A stretch of DNA of 47,504 nt from an uncultured bacterium (GCA_949294335.1 CASFGO010000008.1:1-47504); one strand, 5' to 3'. Positions 25,534 through 34,146 are shown, numbered from the stretch's first letter. Program-made: numbers and translations. The notes: generated by a model from the sequence alone, not told the origin.

Positions 25534-26445
25534 ATGAAGAAAGAACAAAAATATATTTTATGTAATATATCATTACTAATGGCTGCGTTTATATCAGGTT
25601 TGTCTTTTGTTGCACAAAAGACTGGCATGGAATATGTTGGACCTTTTACATTTAATGCGGTAAGAAGTATTATTGGAAGCTTAAGTTTACTACCTGTTAT
25701 ATTGATTTCAAATCTTTTGGGAAATTCTAAAATGGATAACCAACAAAAAAACTCTCTTTTAAAGGGAAGTTTATTTGCGGGGGTAGTTTTATTTATAGCC
25801 TTTTCAATAAATCAATATTGTATGATATTCGCAGATGCAGGAAAAGCTGGATTTATTACTTCTTTGTATGTTGTCTTTGTTCCTGTAATTGCAGTATTTA
25901 TGAAACATAAATTGTTACCAAATGTTCAATTAAGTATTGTACTAGCATTTATTGGTTTATATTTATTATGCGCAAAAGGAGTAATGAATTTTGAAATATA
26001 TGATATTTTATTGTTATTAAGTTCATTCTTCTTTGCTCTACATATTATTATTGTTAGCTACTATTCAAAAAGAACAAGCGCATTATGGTTATCTTCATTA
26101 CAATTTTTGATTGCAGGAATTTTAGCCTTGCCTTTTATGTTTATATTGGAAAATCCAACAGTAAGTTCAATAATTGCAGGATATCAACCAATATTATTTA
26201 CAGGTATTGTTGTAACAGCAGGAGCATATACCTTGCAAATATTGGGACATAAAGCAACACATCCTGTTCTAGCAACCTTAATATTAAGTACCGAAGCAAT
26301 ATTTGCAGTACTAGGTGGAGTATTAATATTAGGAGAAGTTTTAACTTTAAAAGAAATAATTGGATGTGTATTTATGATTTATGCGATTATTCTTTCTCAA
26401 ATACCATTCAATTCTAAAAAACAATCAGATGATTTAAGCATATAG
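25534..26445 (+). CDS. EamA/DMT family transporter
   Basis: 303 residues with about ten predicted membrane helices in two homologous halves, each with the EamA pattern (AAFISGLSFVAQKTGMEYVGP at the N terminus; LILSTEAIFAVLGGVLILGE near the end). Family members export metabolites or drugs. The substrate is unknown. A candidate AGGAAG is 13 bases before the ATG, a little far. The MerR-type promoter upstream implies induced expression. The DUF3737 gene starts 9 bases after its stop. Confidence 0.9.
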   Translation: MKKEQKYILCNISLLMAAFISGLSFVAQKTGMEYVGPFTFNAVRSIIGSLSLLPVILISNLLGNSKMDNQQKNSLLKGSLFAGVVLFIAFSINQYCMIFADAGKAGFITSLYVVFVPVIAVFMKHKLLPNVQLSIVLAFIGLYLLCAKGVMNFEIYDILLLLSSFFFALHIIIVSYYSKRTSALWLSSLQFLIAGILALPFMFILENPTVSSIIAGYQPILFTGIVVTAGAYTLQILGHKATHPVLATLILSTEAIFAVLGGVLILGEVLTLKEIIGCVFMIYAIILSQIPFNSKKQSDDLSI

Positions 26446-26454
26446 GAGATTATT

Positions 26455-27318
26455 ATGACCGAATATATTAGCGATAAAACTTATGACGAAGAACGAGCTC
26501 TTTATAATCTTGTTGATGCAGAAGTCAATAACTGTACATTTGCAGGACCTAAAGATGGCGAATCAGTTTTGAAAGAAGCTAGAAATATTAAAGTAATCAA
26601 TTCAAACTTTTCATTAAGATATCCATTATGGCATGTAAAAGAATTTTCTCTTATGAATTCTTCAATGGATGAACTAACAAGAGCTCCTATTTGGTATTCC
26701 GAAAATGGAGTAATAGATAATTGTAATATTACAGGTATTAAATGTGTAAGAGAGTGTGAAAACATTACAGTTACTAATTGTGATATTAAATCCCCTGAAT
26801 TTGGATGGAAATGCGATGGATTACATATAAATAATTCAAGTATTGAATCTGAGTATTTTTTATTTGATTCAAAAAATGTAGAAATATCTAATTTGAATAT
26901 GAAAGGGAAATATTCTTTTCAATATATGAAAAACCTTCACATAAAAGATTCTAATTTAGATACAAAAGATGCTTTTTGGCATAGTAAAAATGTAGTTGTA
27001 GAAAATTCCATTGTTAAAGGAGAGTATTTAGGCTGGTTTTCAAATGGTCTTACATTAATAAACTGTAAAATCATAGGAACACAACCTTTATGTTATTGTA
27101 AGGATTTAAAATTAATAAACTGTACAATGGAAGATACAGATTTGTCATTTGAATACTCAAATGTAGAAGCTGATATAAAAGGACATATAATATCAATAAA
27201 GAATCCAAAATCAGGAACTATAAAAGTTGATAGTATTGATGATATTATATTTGAAGATGCCGTTATGGAATGTAATGGAAAAGTAATTGTAAATAATGAA
27301 AGGAGATGTAATGTCTAA
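26455..27318 (+). CDS. DUF3737 family beta-helix protein
   Basis: 287 residues made of repeating short strands with periodic Asn and Ser (VINSNFS, LMNSSMD, VIDNCNIT, VTNCDIK, INNSSIE, ISNLNMK, IKDSNLD, VENSIVK, LINCKII, LINCTME), spaced about 20 residues apart, which suggests a right-handed parallel beta-helix. The WHVKEF and PIWYSENGVIDN segments match DUF3737 as I remember it. No signal peptide, so cytoplasmic. No enzymatic activity can be assigned. AGGAG precedes the ATG, and the following gene begins in its last codons. Confidence 0.85.
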   Translation: MTEYISDKTYDEERALYNLVDAEVNNCTFAGPKDGESVLKEARNIKVINSNFSLRYPLWHVKEFSLMNSSMDELTRAPIWYSENGVIDNCNITGIKCVRECENITVTNCDIKSPEFGWKCDGLHINNSSIESEYFLFDSKNVEISNLNMKGKYSFQYMKNLHIKDSNLDTKDAFWHSKNVVVENSIVKGEYLGWFSNGLTLINCKIIGTQPLCYCKDLKLINCTMEDTDLSFEYSNVEADIKGHIISIKNPKSGTIKVDSIDDIIFEDAVMECNGKVIVNNERRCNV

Positions 27319-29077
27319 CATTTTGAATAAAATAAATTCACCTGCCGATGTAAAAAAATTATCAGTAGATGAAATGAAAGAATTAGCATCAGAAATAAGA
27401 GAAGTTATAATCAAGAAGGTAAACTCAACAGGTGGTCATATGGCTCCAAACTTAGGTATTGTTGAAGCGACAATGGCATTACATTATGTATTTAATTCAC
27501 CTGTTGATAAATTTATATTCGATGTGTCTCATCAATGCTATACGCATAAAATTTTAACAGGGAGAAAAGAAGGTTTTACAGACGAAAGTAAATATTATAA
27601 TTACTCAGGATATACAAATCCAAAAGAAAGTGAACATGATATTTTCAAAGTAGGACATACATCAACCTCAGTTAGTTTAGCAACAGGTGTTGCAAAAGCA
27701 AGAGATTTAAAAGGTGAAACAGGTAATGTAATTGCTTTAATCGGTGATGGATCTCTAAGTGGAGGTGAAGCTTTTGAAGGTTTAAATAACGCAGCTGTCT
27801 TAGATAGTAATATCATAATCCTTGTAAATGATAATGATATGTCAATTGCAGAAAATCAAGGCGGACTATACAAAAACCTTAAAGAACTAAGAGATACAAA
27901 AGGTAAAGCAGAATGTAATTTCTTTAAATCAATGGGATTTGATTATTACTATATTGAAGACGGTAATAACATTGAGCAATTAATTGAAACATTTAACAAA
28001 GTTAAAGATATTAATCATCCAACTGTTGTTCATATGACTACTTTAAAAGGGAAGGGATTACCTATTGCAGAACAAAATAAAGAAACATTCCATTGGATTA
28101 TGCCCGGAACTTTAGATGCAAAACCTAGTACAGAAGTTGTTGAAAACTATAATACAATAACAGTTGATTATGTTTCTAAAAAAGCTAAAGAAGATAAAAC
28201 ATTAGTTTTAATAAATCCTGCGACGCCTGGAGCTTGTGGGTTTAGTCCTGAATTTAGAAAAGAATTAGGTAAACAATATGTAGATGTTGCAATATCAGAA
28301 GAACATGCAATTGCTTATTCTTCAGCTCTTGCAAAATGCGGTGCAAAACCTATTCTTGCAGTTTTGAGTTCTTTTATACAAAGAACTTATGACCAATTTT
28401 CACAAGATTTATGTTTGAATAACAACCCTGCAACAGTACTTGTTTATTGGGGTGGAATATCAGGGGCTGATGCTACTCACTTAGGTTGTTTTGATATCCC
28501 AATGCTTAGCAATATTCCTAATTTAGTTTATTTAGCACCTGTTAATAAAGAAGAATATCTAGCAATGTTAGATTGGTCAGTTGAACAAAAAGATTATTCA
28601 GTTGCTATAAGAGTTCCTTTTGGAACCTTTATCTCAACAGGTATTGAAGATAAAACTGATTATTCTCAAATTAATAAATTTAAAATGGAAAAAGAAGGTA
28701 AAGATGTTGCGATAGTTGCTTTAGGAAGTTTCTTTGAGTTAGGTCAAAAAGTTAAATCAATGTTAAAAGAAAAACTAAATATCAATGCAACATTAATCAA
28801 TCCTCATTTCATAACAGGTATTGATAAAGATATGCTAGAAGAATTAAAATCTAATCATAGATTAGTTATTACATTAGAAGATGGTATTTTAGAAGGTGGC
28901 TTTGGAGAAAAAATTACAAGATTTTACTCTACATCTGATATGAAAGTAATTAACTATGGTGCAAACAAAGAATTTACTGACTGTGTTCCTTTAGATGAAC
29001 TTTATGAAAGATATCATTTAAAAGAAGATTTAATCGTAAATGACATAAAAAGTTGTTTGAATTTAATTCAATTATAA
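27311..29077 (+). CDS. DXS-like thiamine-diphosphate enzyme
   Basis: 588 residues from ATG 27311 (GGAG at 27301; upstream in-frame codons are possible but less likely). It has the transketolase/DXS architecture: GGHMAPNLGIVEATMALHYV, VGHTSTSVSLATG, the thiamine-diphosphate/metal motif GDGSLSGGEAFEGLNNAA at about 145-162, and the activating Glu in ISEEHAIAYSS near residue 331. Against housekeeping DXS the motifs are shifted (GDGSLSGG for GDGAMTAG; the STS.S loop is present; KGKGLPIAEQN). It is also shorter than the usual 620 residues. It may be a second enzyme with a related carboligation role. It is cotranscribed with EamA and DUF3737 genes under a MerR-type promoter. Confidence 0.8.
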   Translation: MSNILNKINSPADVKKLSVDEMKELASEIREVIIKKVNSTGGHMAPNLGIVEATMALHYVFNSPVDKFIFDVSHQCYTHKILTGRKEGFTDESKYYNYSGYTNPKESEHDIFKVGHTSTSVSLATGVAKARDLKGETGNVIALIGDGSLSGGEAFEGLNNAAVLDSNIIILVNDNDMSIAENQGGLYKNLKELRDTKGKAECNFFKSMGFDYYYIEDGNNIEQLIETFNKVKDINHPTVVHMTTLKGKGLPIAEQNKETFHWIMPGTLDAKPSTEVVENYNTITVDYVSKKAKEDKTLVLINPATPGACGFSPEFRKELGKQYVDVAISEEHAIAYSSALAKCGAKPILAVLSSFIQRTYDQFSQDLCLNNNPATVLVYWGGISGADATHLGCFDIPMLSNIPNLVYLAPVNKEEYLAMLDWSVEQKDYSVAIRVPFGTFISTGIEDKTDYSQINKFKMEKEGKDVAIVALGSFFELGQKVKSMLKEKLNINATLINPHFITGIDKDMLEELKSNHRLVITLEDGILEGGFGEKITRFYSTSDMKVINYGANKEFTDCVPLDELYERYHLKEDLIVNDIKSCLNLIQL

Positions 29078-29096
29078 AATACAAATAAATATTGCG

Positions 29097-29137
29097 AAAA
29101 TGATGGCTGTTATGAAATATAATGGCCATTATTTTTT
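29097..29137 (+). terminator. Rho-independent terminator after DXS-like gene
   Basis: AAAATGATGGC (29097-29107) pairs with GCCATTATTTT (29125-29135, one G-U pair), followed by a T-tract. It ends the MerR-controlled operon. Confidence 0.75.
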
Positions 29138-29206
29138 ATTAAAAAATGTAACAAAATATCAAAAATATGCAATTTGTATATACTCAAATACTTTATATAT
29201 ATGTAA

Positions 29207-29319
29207 GCAATCAATGCTTAGAAAAAAGATTTTTCATACATAACCTACACACACTAACCTTCTACACACGAGGAATTACACAAAAAATTCCAACCTTCCA
29301 TTTTCGGGAGGTTTTTTTT
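29207..29319 (+). ncRNA. Candidate orphan small RNA
   Basis: A free-standing transcript of about 110 bases is predicted. It starts after TTGTAT (29174-29179) and TATATA (29196-29201), with a 16-base spacer, and ends at a strong terminator. Inside is a small hairpin, GGAATT (29272-29277) and AATTCC (29286-29291), directly before the terminator stem. There is no convincing coding frame: a frame of 65 codons runs through the terminator. The next gene is on the other strand, so it is not a leader. It matches no RNA family I know. Confidence 0.45.
29292..29319 (+). terminator. Rho-independent terminator
   Basis: AACCTTCC (29292-29299), loop ATTTTC, GGGAGGTT (29306-29313) with one G-U pair, then eight T. 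It has no protein gene in front of it, only the candidate small RNA. Confidence 0.85.
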
Positions 29320-29355
29320 ATGCTATTTATACAAATAATCGCTAATTTATATGAA

Positions 29356-29589
29356 TTATATTAATAATTTAGAGAAAAGTTCAATCTCGTACTTTTGTGA
29401 TTTATTTGATAAATCACAAACCATTTTGTTTAAAATCATAGAAAGTGTGTAAATATCAGAATAAGTTAAATGTTCACTTTTATTTAATAATAATTCTTCC
29501 AAAATTTTTGATAAACATTTAATGTTAAAGATTTCATCATTAATTGTTTCAAATTTGTTATAAATAAATAATTTGTCAGATTCCAGCAT
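29356..29589 (-). CDS. Small hypothetical helical protein
   Basis: 77 residues, rich in Leu, Asn and Lys, and predicted largely helical (CLSKILEELLLNKSEH, LSMILNKMVCDLSNKS). No recognised domain. AGGTG lies five bases before the ATG. It is divergent from the small HTH gene and shares its intergenic region, whose symmetric operator overlaps the promoter area on this side too. This layout (small HTH regulator plus small partner) is common for prophage remnants or toxin-antitoxin-like modules, but nothing here identifies a toxin. Confidence 0.55.
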   Translation of the reverse strand: MLESDKLFIYNKFETINDEIFNIKCLSKILEELLLNKSEHLTYSDIYTLSMILNKMVCDLSNKSQKYEIELFSKLLI

Positions 29590-29622
29590 ATATCACCTAT
29601 TGTTAAATTATATTAAAATGCT

Positions 29623-29688
29623 TTTGATATATTTGTCGTTTTTAAGACAAATATATCAAATATAATACATCTAATAGACATATTTGTC
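29623..29688. promoter_or_regulatory. Inverted-repeat operator between divergent small genes
   Basis: TTTGATATATTTGTC (29623-29637) is perfectly inverted at 29646-29660 around an 8-base loop. A second, imperfect palindrome GACATATTTGTC (29677-29688) repeats the TTTGTC half-site and overlaps the -35 box of the HTH gene. The shared half-site suggests one regulator, most simply the small HTH protein, binding two or three sites. Confidence 0.7.
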
Positions 29689-29712
29689 AATTAGGAGACA
29701 TAATTATATAAT
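29684..29712 (+). promoter_or_regulatory. Consensus promoter, predicted leaderless, of small HTH gene
   Basis: TTGTCA (29684-29689), 17 bases, TATAAT (29707-29712), then six bases to the ATG at 29719. The -35 is inside the second operator palindrome, which predicts repression by a bound protein. Confidence 0.75.
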
Positions 29713-29718
29713 TAATCT

Positions 29719-29934
29719 ATGGATAATTTTGTAAAAAAACAGATAAAAATATTACTTCTACAAGAAGACATGCTACTAAAAGAATTGGCATCGGAATTAA
29801 CTAAAAAAATCGGTAAAAATTATTCACCTGATTCTTTATCTCATAAAATTGCAAGGAATAGCATAACATATAGTGAAATGGTTTGTATAGCTGATATTTT
29901 AGGATATGATATCGAATTTATAAAAAAGAAATAA
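29719..29934 (+). CDS. Small HTH (XRE-like) DNA-binding protein
   Basis: 71 residues, all one helical domain: KKQIKILLLQEDMLLKELAS (helix 1-2), then a turn and SLSHKIARNSITYSEMVCIAD (recognition helix and helix 4), ending GYDIEFIKKK. The pattern fits small Cro/CI-type HTH proteins that also occur in conjugative elements and prophages. It is probably an autorepressor because its promoter overlaps a palindrome. It is divergent from a 77-residue unknown protein. Confidence 0.7.
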   Translation: MDNFVKKQIKILLLQEDMLLKELASELTKKIGKNYSPDSLSHKIARNSITYSEMVCIADILGYDIEFIKKK

Positions 29935-30057
29935 TAAAATATTTTTATTTTAATTAGTATTTTAATTTAAATTTTTAAAATATTAAGGTTATATAAAGAG
30001 AGCTGAAAACTATGATACACTATAATAGTAAGGTTACAAAAGAAAAGGGGAAATTAT

Positions 30058-31176
30058 ATGATACCTATTTTTGATTCAAAACGTCAATACCAAGAAATTG
30101 GTTCTGATATTGAAAAAGCAGTATGTGAAGTATTAAGATCAGGAGCTTATATATTAGGTCCAAATACAAAAGCTTTAGAACAAGAATTAGCAGAATATAC
30201 ACAATCAAAATATGCAATAGCATTGAATTCAGGAACAGATGCTTTGCATTTAGCATTAAGAGCTTTAGATATAGGTGCAGGTGATGAAGTTATCACAACA
30301 GCATTCACATTTGTTGCAACAACAGAAGCAATAGGTATCGTTAACGCAAAACCTGTATTTGTTGATATTGATCCGGATACATTTAATATTGATCCTGCAA
30401 AAATTGAAGCAGCAATAACACCTAAAACAAAGGCAATTATTCCAGTTCACTTATATGGTCAACCTTGTGATATGGATGCAATTATGGATATTGCAAAACG
30501 TCACGATTTATATGTAATTGAAGATGCTTGCCAAGCAATGGGTGCAACTTATAAAGGAAGAAAAGTTGGTTCAATTGGCGATATTGGATGCTTCAGTTTC
30601 TATCCAACTAAAAACTTAGGTGGTATGGGTGATGGTGGTTTAATTACTACTAATGCTGAACACTTAAAAGATAGAATAATTGCATTAAGAAACCACGGTG
30701 GTGCTATCAGATATCACCACGATGAAATAGGTGTAAATTCAAGACTTGATGAAATCCAATCAGCTATTTTAAGAGTTAAATTACCTCATCTTGATTCTTG
30801 GAATAAAAAACGTAGAGAAAGAGCTGCTATATACAATGAATTATTTGCAGGTTGTGAAGATATAATAACTCCAAAAGAACTTGATGATACTTATTGTATT
30901 TATCATCAATACACAGTAAAAATTCCTAATCGAGATGAAATCTTTGATAAAATGCACGAAGCAGGTATTGGAACAATGTTATATTATCCAATCCCATTAC
31001 ACCTTCAAAAAGTTCATGAATATTTAGGAGTTGGTAGAGGATCATTACCTCATACAGAAAAAAATACTGATATAGTAATGTCTTTACCTATGTTCCCTGA
31101 ATTAACAAGAGAAGAACAAGAATTTATTGCTAATACATTAATTAAATTAGTTGAAGAAGCTAAAGCATTAGCATAA
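30058..31176 (+). CDS. DegT/DnrJ/EryC1/StrS aminotransferase
   Basis: A PLP-dependent sugar aminotransferase of 372 residues (fold type I). Landmarks: NSGTDALHLALRAL (57-70), the pyridine-binding D156 in EDACQAMGA and the Schiff-base K185 in SFYPTKNLGGMGDGG. Family members aminate keto-sugar nucleotides for surface glycans or natural products. No nucleotide-sugar enzymes are adjacent, so the substrate is open. AAGGGG lies 8 bases before the ATG, and a TATAAT at 30021-30026 without a clear -35 is the likely promoter. It is a single-gene unit closed by a strong terminator. Confidence 0.9.
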   Translation: MIPIFDSKRQYQEIGSDIEKAVCEVLRSGAYILGPNTKALEQELAEYTQSKYAIALNSGTDALHLALRALDIGAGDEVITTAFTFVATTEAIGIVNAKPVFVDIDPDTFNIDPAKIEAAITPKTKAIIPVHLYGQPCDMDAIMDIAKRHDLYVIEDACQAMGATYKGRKVGSIGDIGCFSFYPTKNLGGMGDGGLITTNAEHLKDRIIALRNHGGAIRYHHDEIGVNSRLDEIQSAILRVKLPHLDSWNKKRRERAAIYNELFAGCEDIITPKELDDTYCIYHQYTVKIPNRDEIFDKMHEAGIGTMLYYPIPLHLQKVHEYLGVGRGSLPHTEKNTDIVMSLPMFPELTREEQEFIANTLIKLVEEAKALA

Positions 31177-31194
31177 AAAACTTAATAAAAAATT

Positions 31195-31238
31195 AAGAAG
31201 TCATATTGTGTATTAAATTCACAATATGACTTCTTTTT
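31195..31238 (+). terminator. Rho-independent terminator after aminotransferase gene
   Basis: A perfect 16-bp stem: AAGAAGTCATATTGTG (31195-31210) and CACAATATGACTTCTT (31220-31235), a 9-base loop, then T-tract. The longest perfect terminator stem in the window. Confidence 0.9.
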
Positions 31239-31251
31239 TGTGCAATTATTC

Positions 31252-31280
31252 TTGATTAAAAGCTGGGTTTATTGTATCTT
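31252..31280 (+). promoter_or_regulatory. Promoter of HEAT-repeat gene, predicted leaderless GTG start
   Basis: TTGATT (31252-31257), 17 bases, TATCTT (31275-31280). Six bases later comes GTG at 31287, the first codon of the HEAT frame. No Shine-Dalgarno precedes it. A TTG at 31272 in frame would overlap the -10 box. Confidence 0.6.
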
Positions 31281-31286
31281 AATGGT

Positions 31287-32234
31287 GTGAGTGAAAAAAG
31301 ATTTATTGATGTAGATATAATTATATCAGAGTGCGGGATTAATTCTAATATCGACCAAGAAATTAAAGTGCAAAATATCATAAATCTTGAAAATAAATAT
31401 AATGAATACGAATTAGTGCAAATTTATAATCAAATTTTAACAGTTTCAAAAGAGCCTAAAGTATTAATGATTACAATAACTTACGCTGATAAATTAAGAA
31501 ATGAATCAACCCTAGGTCCTTTAGTTGATTTATTATTAACAAAAAATGGGATTAATGAAGAAATAGAACCAGATGATTTAATTAATCTTCGAGTTTTATG
31601 TGCAAAAGCAATATCAAATTACAAAGACACATCTGTAGTAGGAGCCTTATTATATTGTTTAAATAATAAAGATGAACATTACAAAGTAAGATTAGCATGT
31701 GCTGATGCTTTAGGAAAAATTGGTGATAAATATGCAGTTGCGCCATTAATCGACTTAGTTCAAGATGAAGAGGAAAAATCTGTTTATCTAAAAGAATCTG
31801 CAGCTTCTGCGTTAGGAAAAATTGGAGATTTAAGAGCTGTTGATCCTTTGGTTTCAATATTAGAAGCAAAACAAGGATTTTTAGATAAATTTTCATTTCT
31901 AAAAGAAAGAGTTATTGAAGCATTAGGAAAACTAAGTATTGATAACCAAAAAGTAATCAAAGCATTAAAAAAATCTTTGTTAGACTCATCTCCAATGGTA
32001 AGAATAAATGCGATTGAAGCTATTATGAACTCTGGTGTAGATAATGCATCTGAATTAATAAAGAGTTGTTTATTTGATGATGATAAAGAAGTTCAGAAAA
32101 ATGCATTGATTGCAATGTATAACTTAGAAGGTCGCGATATTTTAGAAGAAGTTTTATCTTTAGATGAATATTCAGAATATTTAAAGGAAGAAGCTCAAAA
32201 TTTAATTGATGAATATGAGGATGATGATGAATAA
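31287..32234 (+). CDS. HEAT-repeat (PBS-lyase-type) protein
   Basis: About 315 residues from a leaderless GTG. HEAT-like repeats of about 30 residues are clear in the middle: VRLACADALGKIGDKYAVAPLIDLV, then ESAASALGKIGDLRAVDPLVSIL, and VRINAIEAIMNSGVDNAS. The pattern is that of PBS-lyase HEAT repeats, which form a protein-binding superhelix. In cyanobacteria such repeats occur in phycobilin lyases, but they are widespread, and no chromophore biosynthesis genes are present here. It is the first gene of the queC operon and overlaps queC. Confidence 0.8.
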   Translation: MSEKRFIDVDIIISECGINSNIDQEIKVQNIINLENKYNEYELVQIYNQILTVSKEPKVLMITITYADKLRNESTLGPLVDLLLTKNGINEEIEPDDLINLRVLCAKAISNYKDTSVVGALLYCLNNKDEHYKVRLACADALGKIGDKYAVAPLIDLVQDEEEKSVYLKESAASALGKIGDLRAVDPLVSILEAKQGFLDKFSFLKERVIEALGKLSIDNQKVIKALKKSLLDSSPMVRINAIEAIMNSGVDNASELIKSCLFDDDKEVQKNALIAMYNLEGRDILEEVLSLDEYSEYLKEEAQNLIDEYEDDDE

Positions 32235-32901
32235 TAAATCAATTATTTTATTATCAGGAGGTTTAGATTCTCTTGTTTGTTTAGGCGCAGTAAAAGATGA
32301 ATATAATATTGAATTAGCTTTAACTTTTGATTATGGGCAAAAATCAGCCAAACAAGAAATAGAAGCCTCAAAAAAATTAGCCTCATATTATAAAATTGAA
32401 CATCAAGTCATAGAATTACCATTTTTAAAGAAAATTACAAAAACAGCTTTAGTTGACGATAAAGATATCCCAGAAAATGAACTATACACAGAATATAGCG
32501 CAAAAGCAGTTTGGGTTCCTAACAGAAATGGGTTATTTTTAAATATAGCAGCAGCATATGCTGATACATACAATTTCACTCATATTATATTTGGAGCAAA
32601 TAAAGAAGAGGGAGTTACATTTCCTGATAATACAAAAAAATTTGCAGATTTAATAACTAGTTGTTTTAAATTTTCAACTTTGTGTAATCCACAAGTTGTT
32701 GCTCCATTGATAAGCATGGATAAAAATGATATAGTAAAATTGGCATTAGAAAAAAACATGCCACTTGAATTAACGAGGAGTTGTTATAATAAAAGCAAGA
32801 CAAATTGCGGGAAATGTGAATCTTGTAAACACTTAAAAGAAGCATTAATCAATAACGGGGATACAAAATATATAAGGGTTTTATTTGAAGATGTTAACTA
32901 A
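32227..32901 (+). CDS. queC: 7-cyano-7-deazaguanine synthase (QueC)
   Basis: About 224 residues. The ATP-binding PP-loop is SIILLSGGLDSLVCLGA. The C-terminal zinc site is SCYNKSKTNCGKCESC. It converts CDG to preQ0 with ammonia and ATP in the queuosine pathway. Several in-frame ATGs are available from 32206; I choose the one at 32227 because GAGG (32217-32220) lies six bases upstream, leaving the start inside the end of the HEAT gene. It overlaps the DUF366 gene by 11 bases. No preQ1 riboswitch-like structure is seen upstream. Confidence 0.95.
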   Translation: MNNKSIILLSGGLDSLVCLGAVKDEYNIELALTFDYGQKSAKQEIEASKKLASYYKIEHQVIELPFLKKITKTALVDDKDIPENELYTEYSAKAVWVPNRNGLFLNIAAAYADTYNFTHIIFGANKEEGVTFPDNTKKFADLITSCFKFSTLCNPQVVAPLISMDKNDIVKLALEKNMPLELTRSCYNKSKTNCGKCESCKHLKEALINNGDTKYIRVLFEDVN

Positions 32902-33445
32902 ATTAATAGACAAAGAGATTAAATATATAGGCTCTCAATTACAACCTCATTGGATATATAAAAACTTTAAAATACAAGGAGATGCAATCGTTGCATTTAT
33001 TGGAGAATGCGAAGTTAAACTTACTGAAATGGTTGATATAGAAGATGTTATAAACAATGAGCCTATATATAGTAAATCTATGCTAAGTTTTATAACAGAA
33101 CAATTTAATATTGATTTAGTTGAAGGGGTTTTTAGACAACGATTATTAATATGTATAATAAAAGAATTATTAGAAAAGAGAGGAATTTTTGTTGTAAGAA
33201 ATGGTGATGATTTAATGATTGATGGTAAAAAATTATCTGTATCAATAGCAACAAAATCAACAACATCAATACTAATTCATACAGGTTTAAACATCGATTC
33301 AGAAGGTGCACCTGTTAAAGCCTCAGGTTTAACAAGTGAATTAGGTATAACAGATATAAAAGAGTTTGCAATTGAGGTTATGGAAGCCTATGCTGAAGAA
33401 CTCAAAGATATCGAACTAGCAAGTACAAAAGTCCGAGGAGTTTAA
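32891..33445 (+). CDS. DUF366 family protein
   Basis: 184 residues from the ATG at 32891. The sequence matches my memory of DUF366: LQPHWIYKNFKIQGDAIVAFIG, VDIEDV, MLSFITEQF, RNGDDLMIDGKKLSVSIATKST, LIHTGLNI, and the end KVRGV. The family is best known from archaea and some cyanobacteria and has no firm function. Overlap with queC by 11 bases suggests a functional tie to queuosine or tRNA metabolism, but that is inferred from position only. Confidence 0.75.
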   Translation: MLTKLIDKEIKYIGSQLQPHWIYKNFKIQGDAIVAFIGECEVKLTEMVDIEDVINNEPIYSKSMLSFITEQFNIDLVEGVFRQRLLICIIKELLEKRGIFVVRNGDDLMIDGKKLSVSIATKSTTSILIHTGLNIDSEGAPVKASGLTSELGITDIKEFAIEVMEAYAEELKDIELASTKVRGV

Positions 33446-33447
33446 AC

Positions 33448-34143
33448 ATGGGAAATCAATATTATAAAAAATATAACAAGCAAGTAGAAGAAAAACCTAG
33501 TTATATAAAATTATTTTTTGGTGCATTTTTCATGATGCTTATATTATTCGTTGTCATTGCTGTACATTTATTTTCAAGTGTAGATACAGCAATAGGTGAA
33601 AACGATGAAGGTGATATAAAAGAATCAGGTTTGGGTGTAAAACACTTAATTGATAGTCGTCTAAAATTTATACAAATGGAAGATAATAATAAACTACCGT
33701 CAAATCAAGTTCCAAATGTAATCCAATCAAAAGAAGAAGCAATGATGCAAACAAATTCTTCTGACGAAGTTCAAGTACAAACATTTGGAGGTCAAGATTA
33801 TTCAAATCCTTATGGAAATAGTAATACATATTCATCAACTCAAACAACATTTCCAGATGCAGAAAGACAACCTATAAAACATCCAACTGGAATTCCTCAA
33901 CAAACAACAACATCAAATACTGTTTATAAAGTATTTATAGGTTCATATAGTACGTTAGAACAAGCAAGAGTTGCCCAAAATATTGTTCAAGATGCAAACC
34001 TTGGGGTTACATCATTTGTTAAAACATTAACCAATGGAACTTACACAATACAAGTAGGTTCATATAGTGATGTATCAAAAGCTCAAAATTTAACAAATGA
34101 ATTAAAACGTAATCATTTTCCAGCAAGAATGGTTCAAGAATAA
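33448..34143 (+). CDS. Membrane-anchored SPOR-domain protein
   Basis: 231 residues: a short cytoplasmic tail, a membrane helix at about 24-46 (LFFGAFFMMLILFVVIAVHLF), a disordered Ser/Thr/Gln/Asn-rich linker of about 100 residues and a C-terminal SPOR domain (about 155-231, VYKVFIGSYSTLEQARVAQN, then YTIQVGSYSDVSKAQNLTNE). SPOR domains bind denuded peptidoglycan at division septa. It follows DUF366 by 2 bases and leads into tatD 3 bases later, with GGAG before the ATG. Confidence 0.9.
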   Translation: MGNQYYKKYNKQVEEKPSYIKLFFGAFFMMLILFVVIAVHLFSSVDTAIGENDEGDIKESGLGVKHLIDSRLKFIQMEDNNKLPSNQVPNVIQSKEEAMMQTNSSDEVQVQTFGGQDYSNPYGNSNTYSSTQTTFPDAERQPIKHPTGIPQQTTTSNTVYKVFIGSYSTLEQARVAQNIVQDANLGVTSFVKTLTNGTYTIQVGSYSDVSKAQNLTNELKRNHFPARMVQE

Positions 34144-34146
34144 ATT

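Noticed and set aside
29167..29364. 65-residue plus-strand frame
   Set aside because: It runs through a strong terminator and has no ribosome-binding site or recognisable sequence.
31177..31286. preQ1 riboswitch controlling the queC operon
   Set aside because: The region is taken up by a terminator and a promoter, and the first gene appears leaderless.
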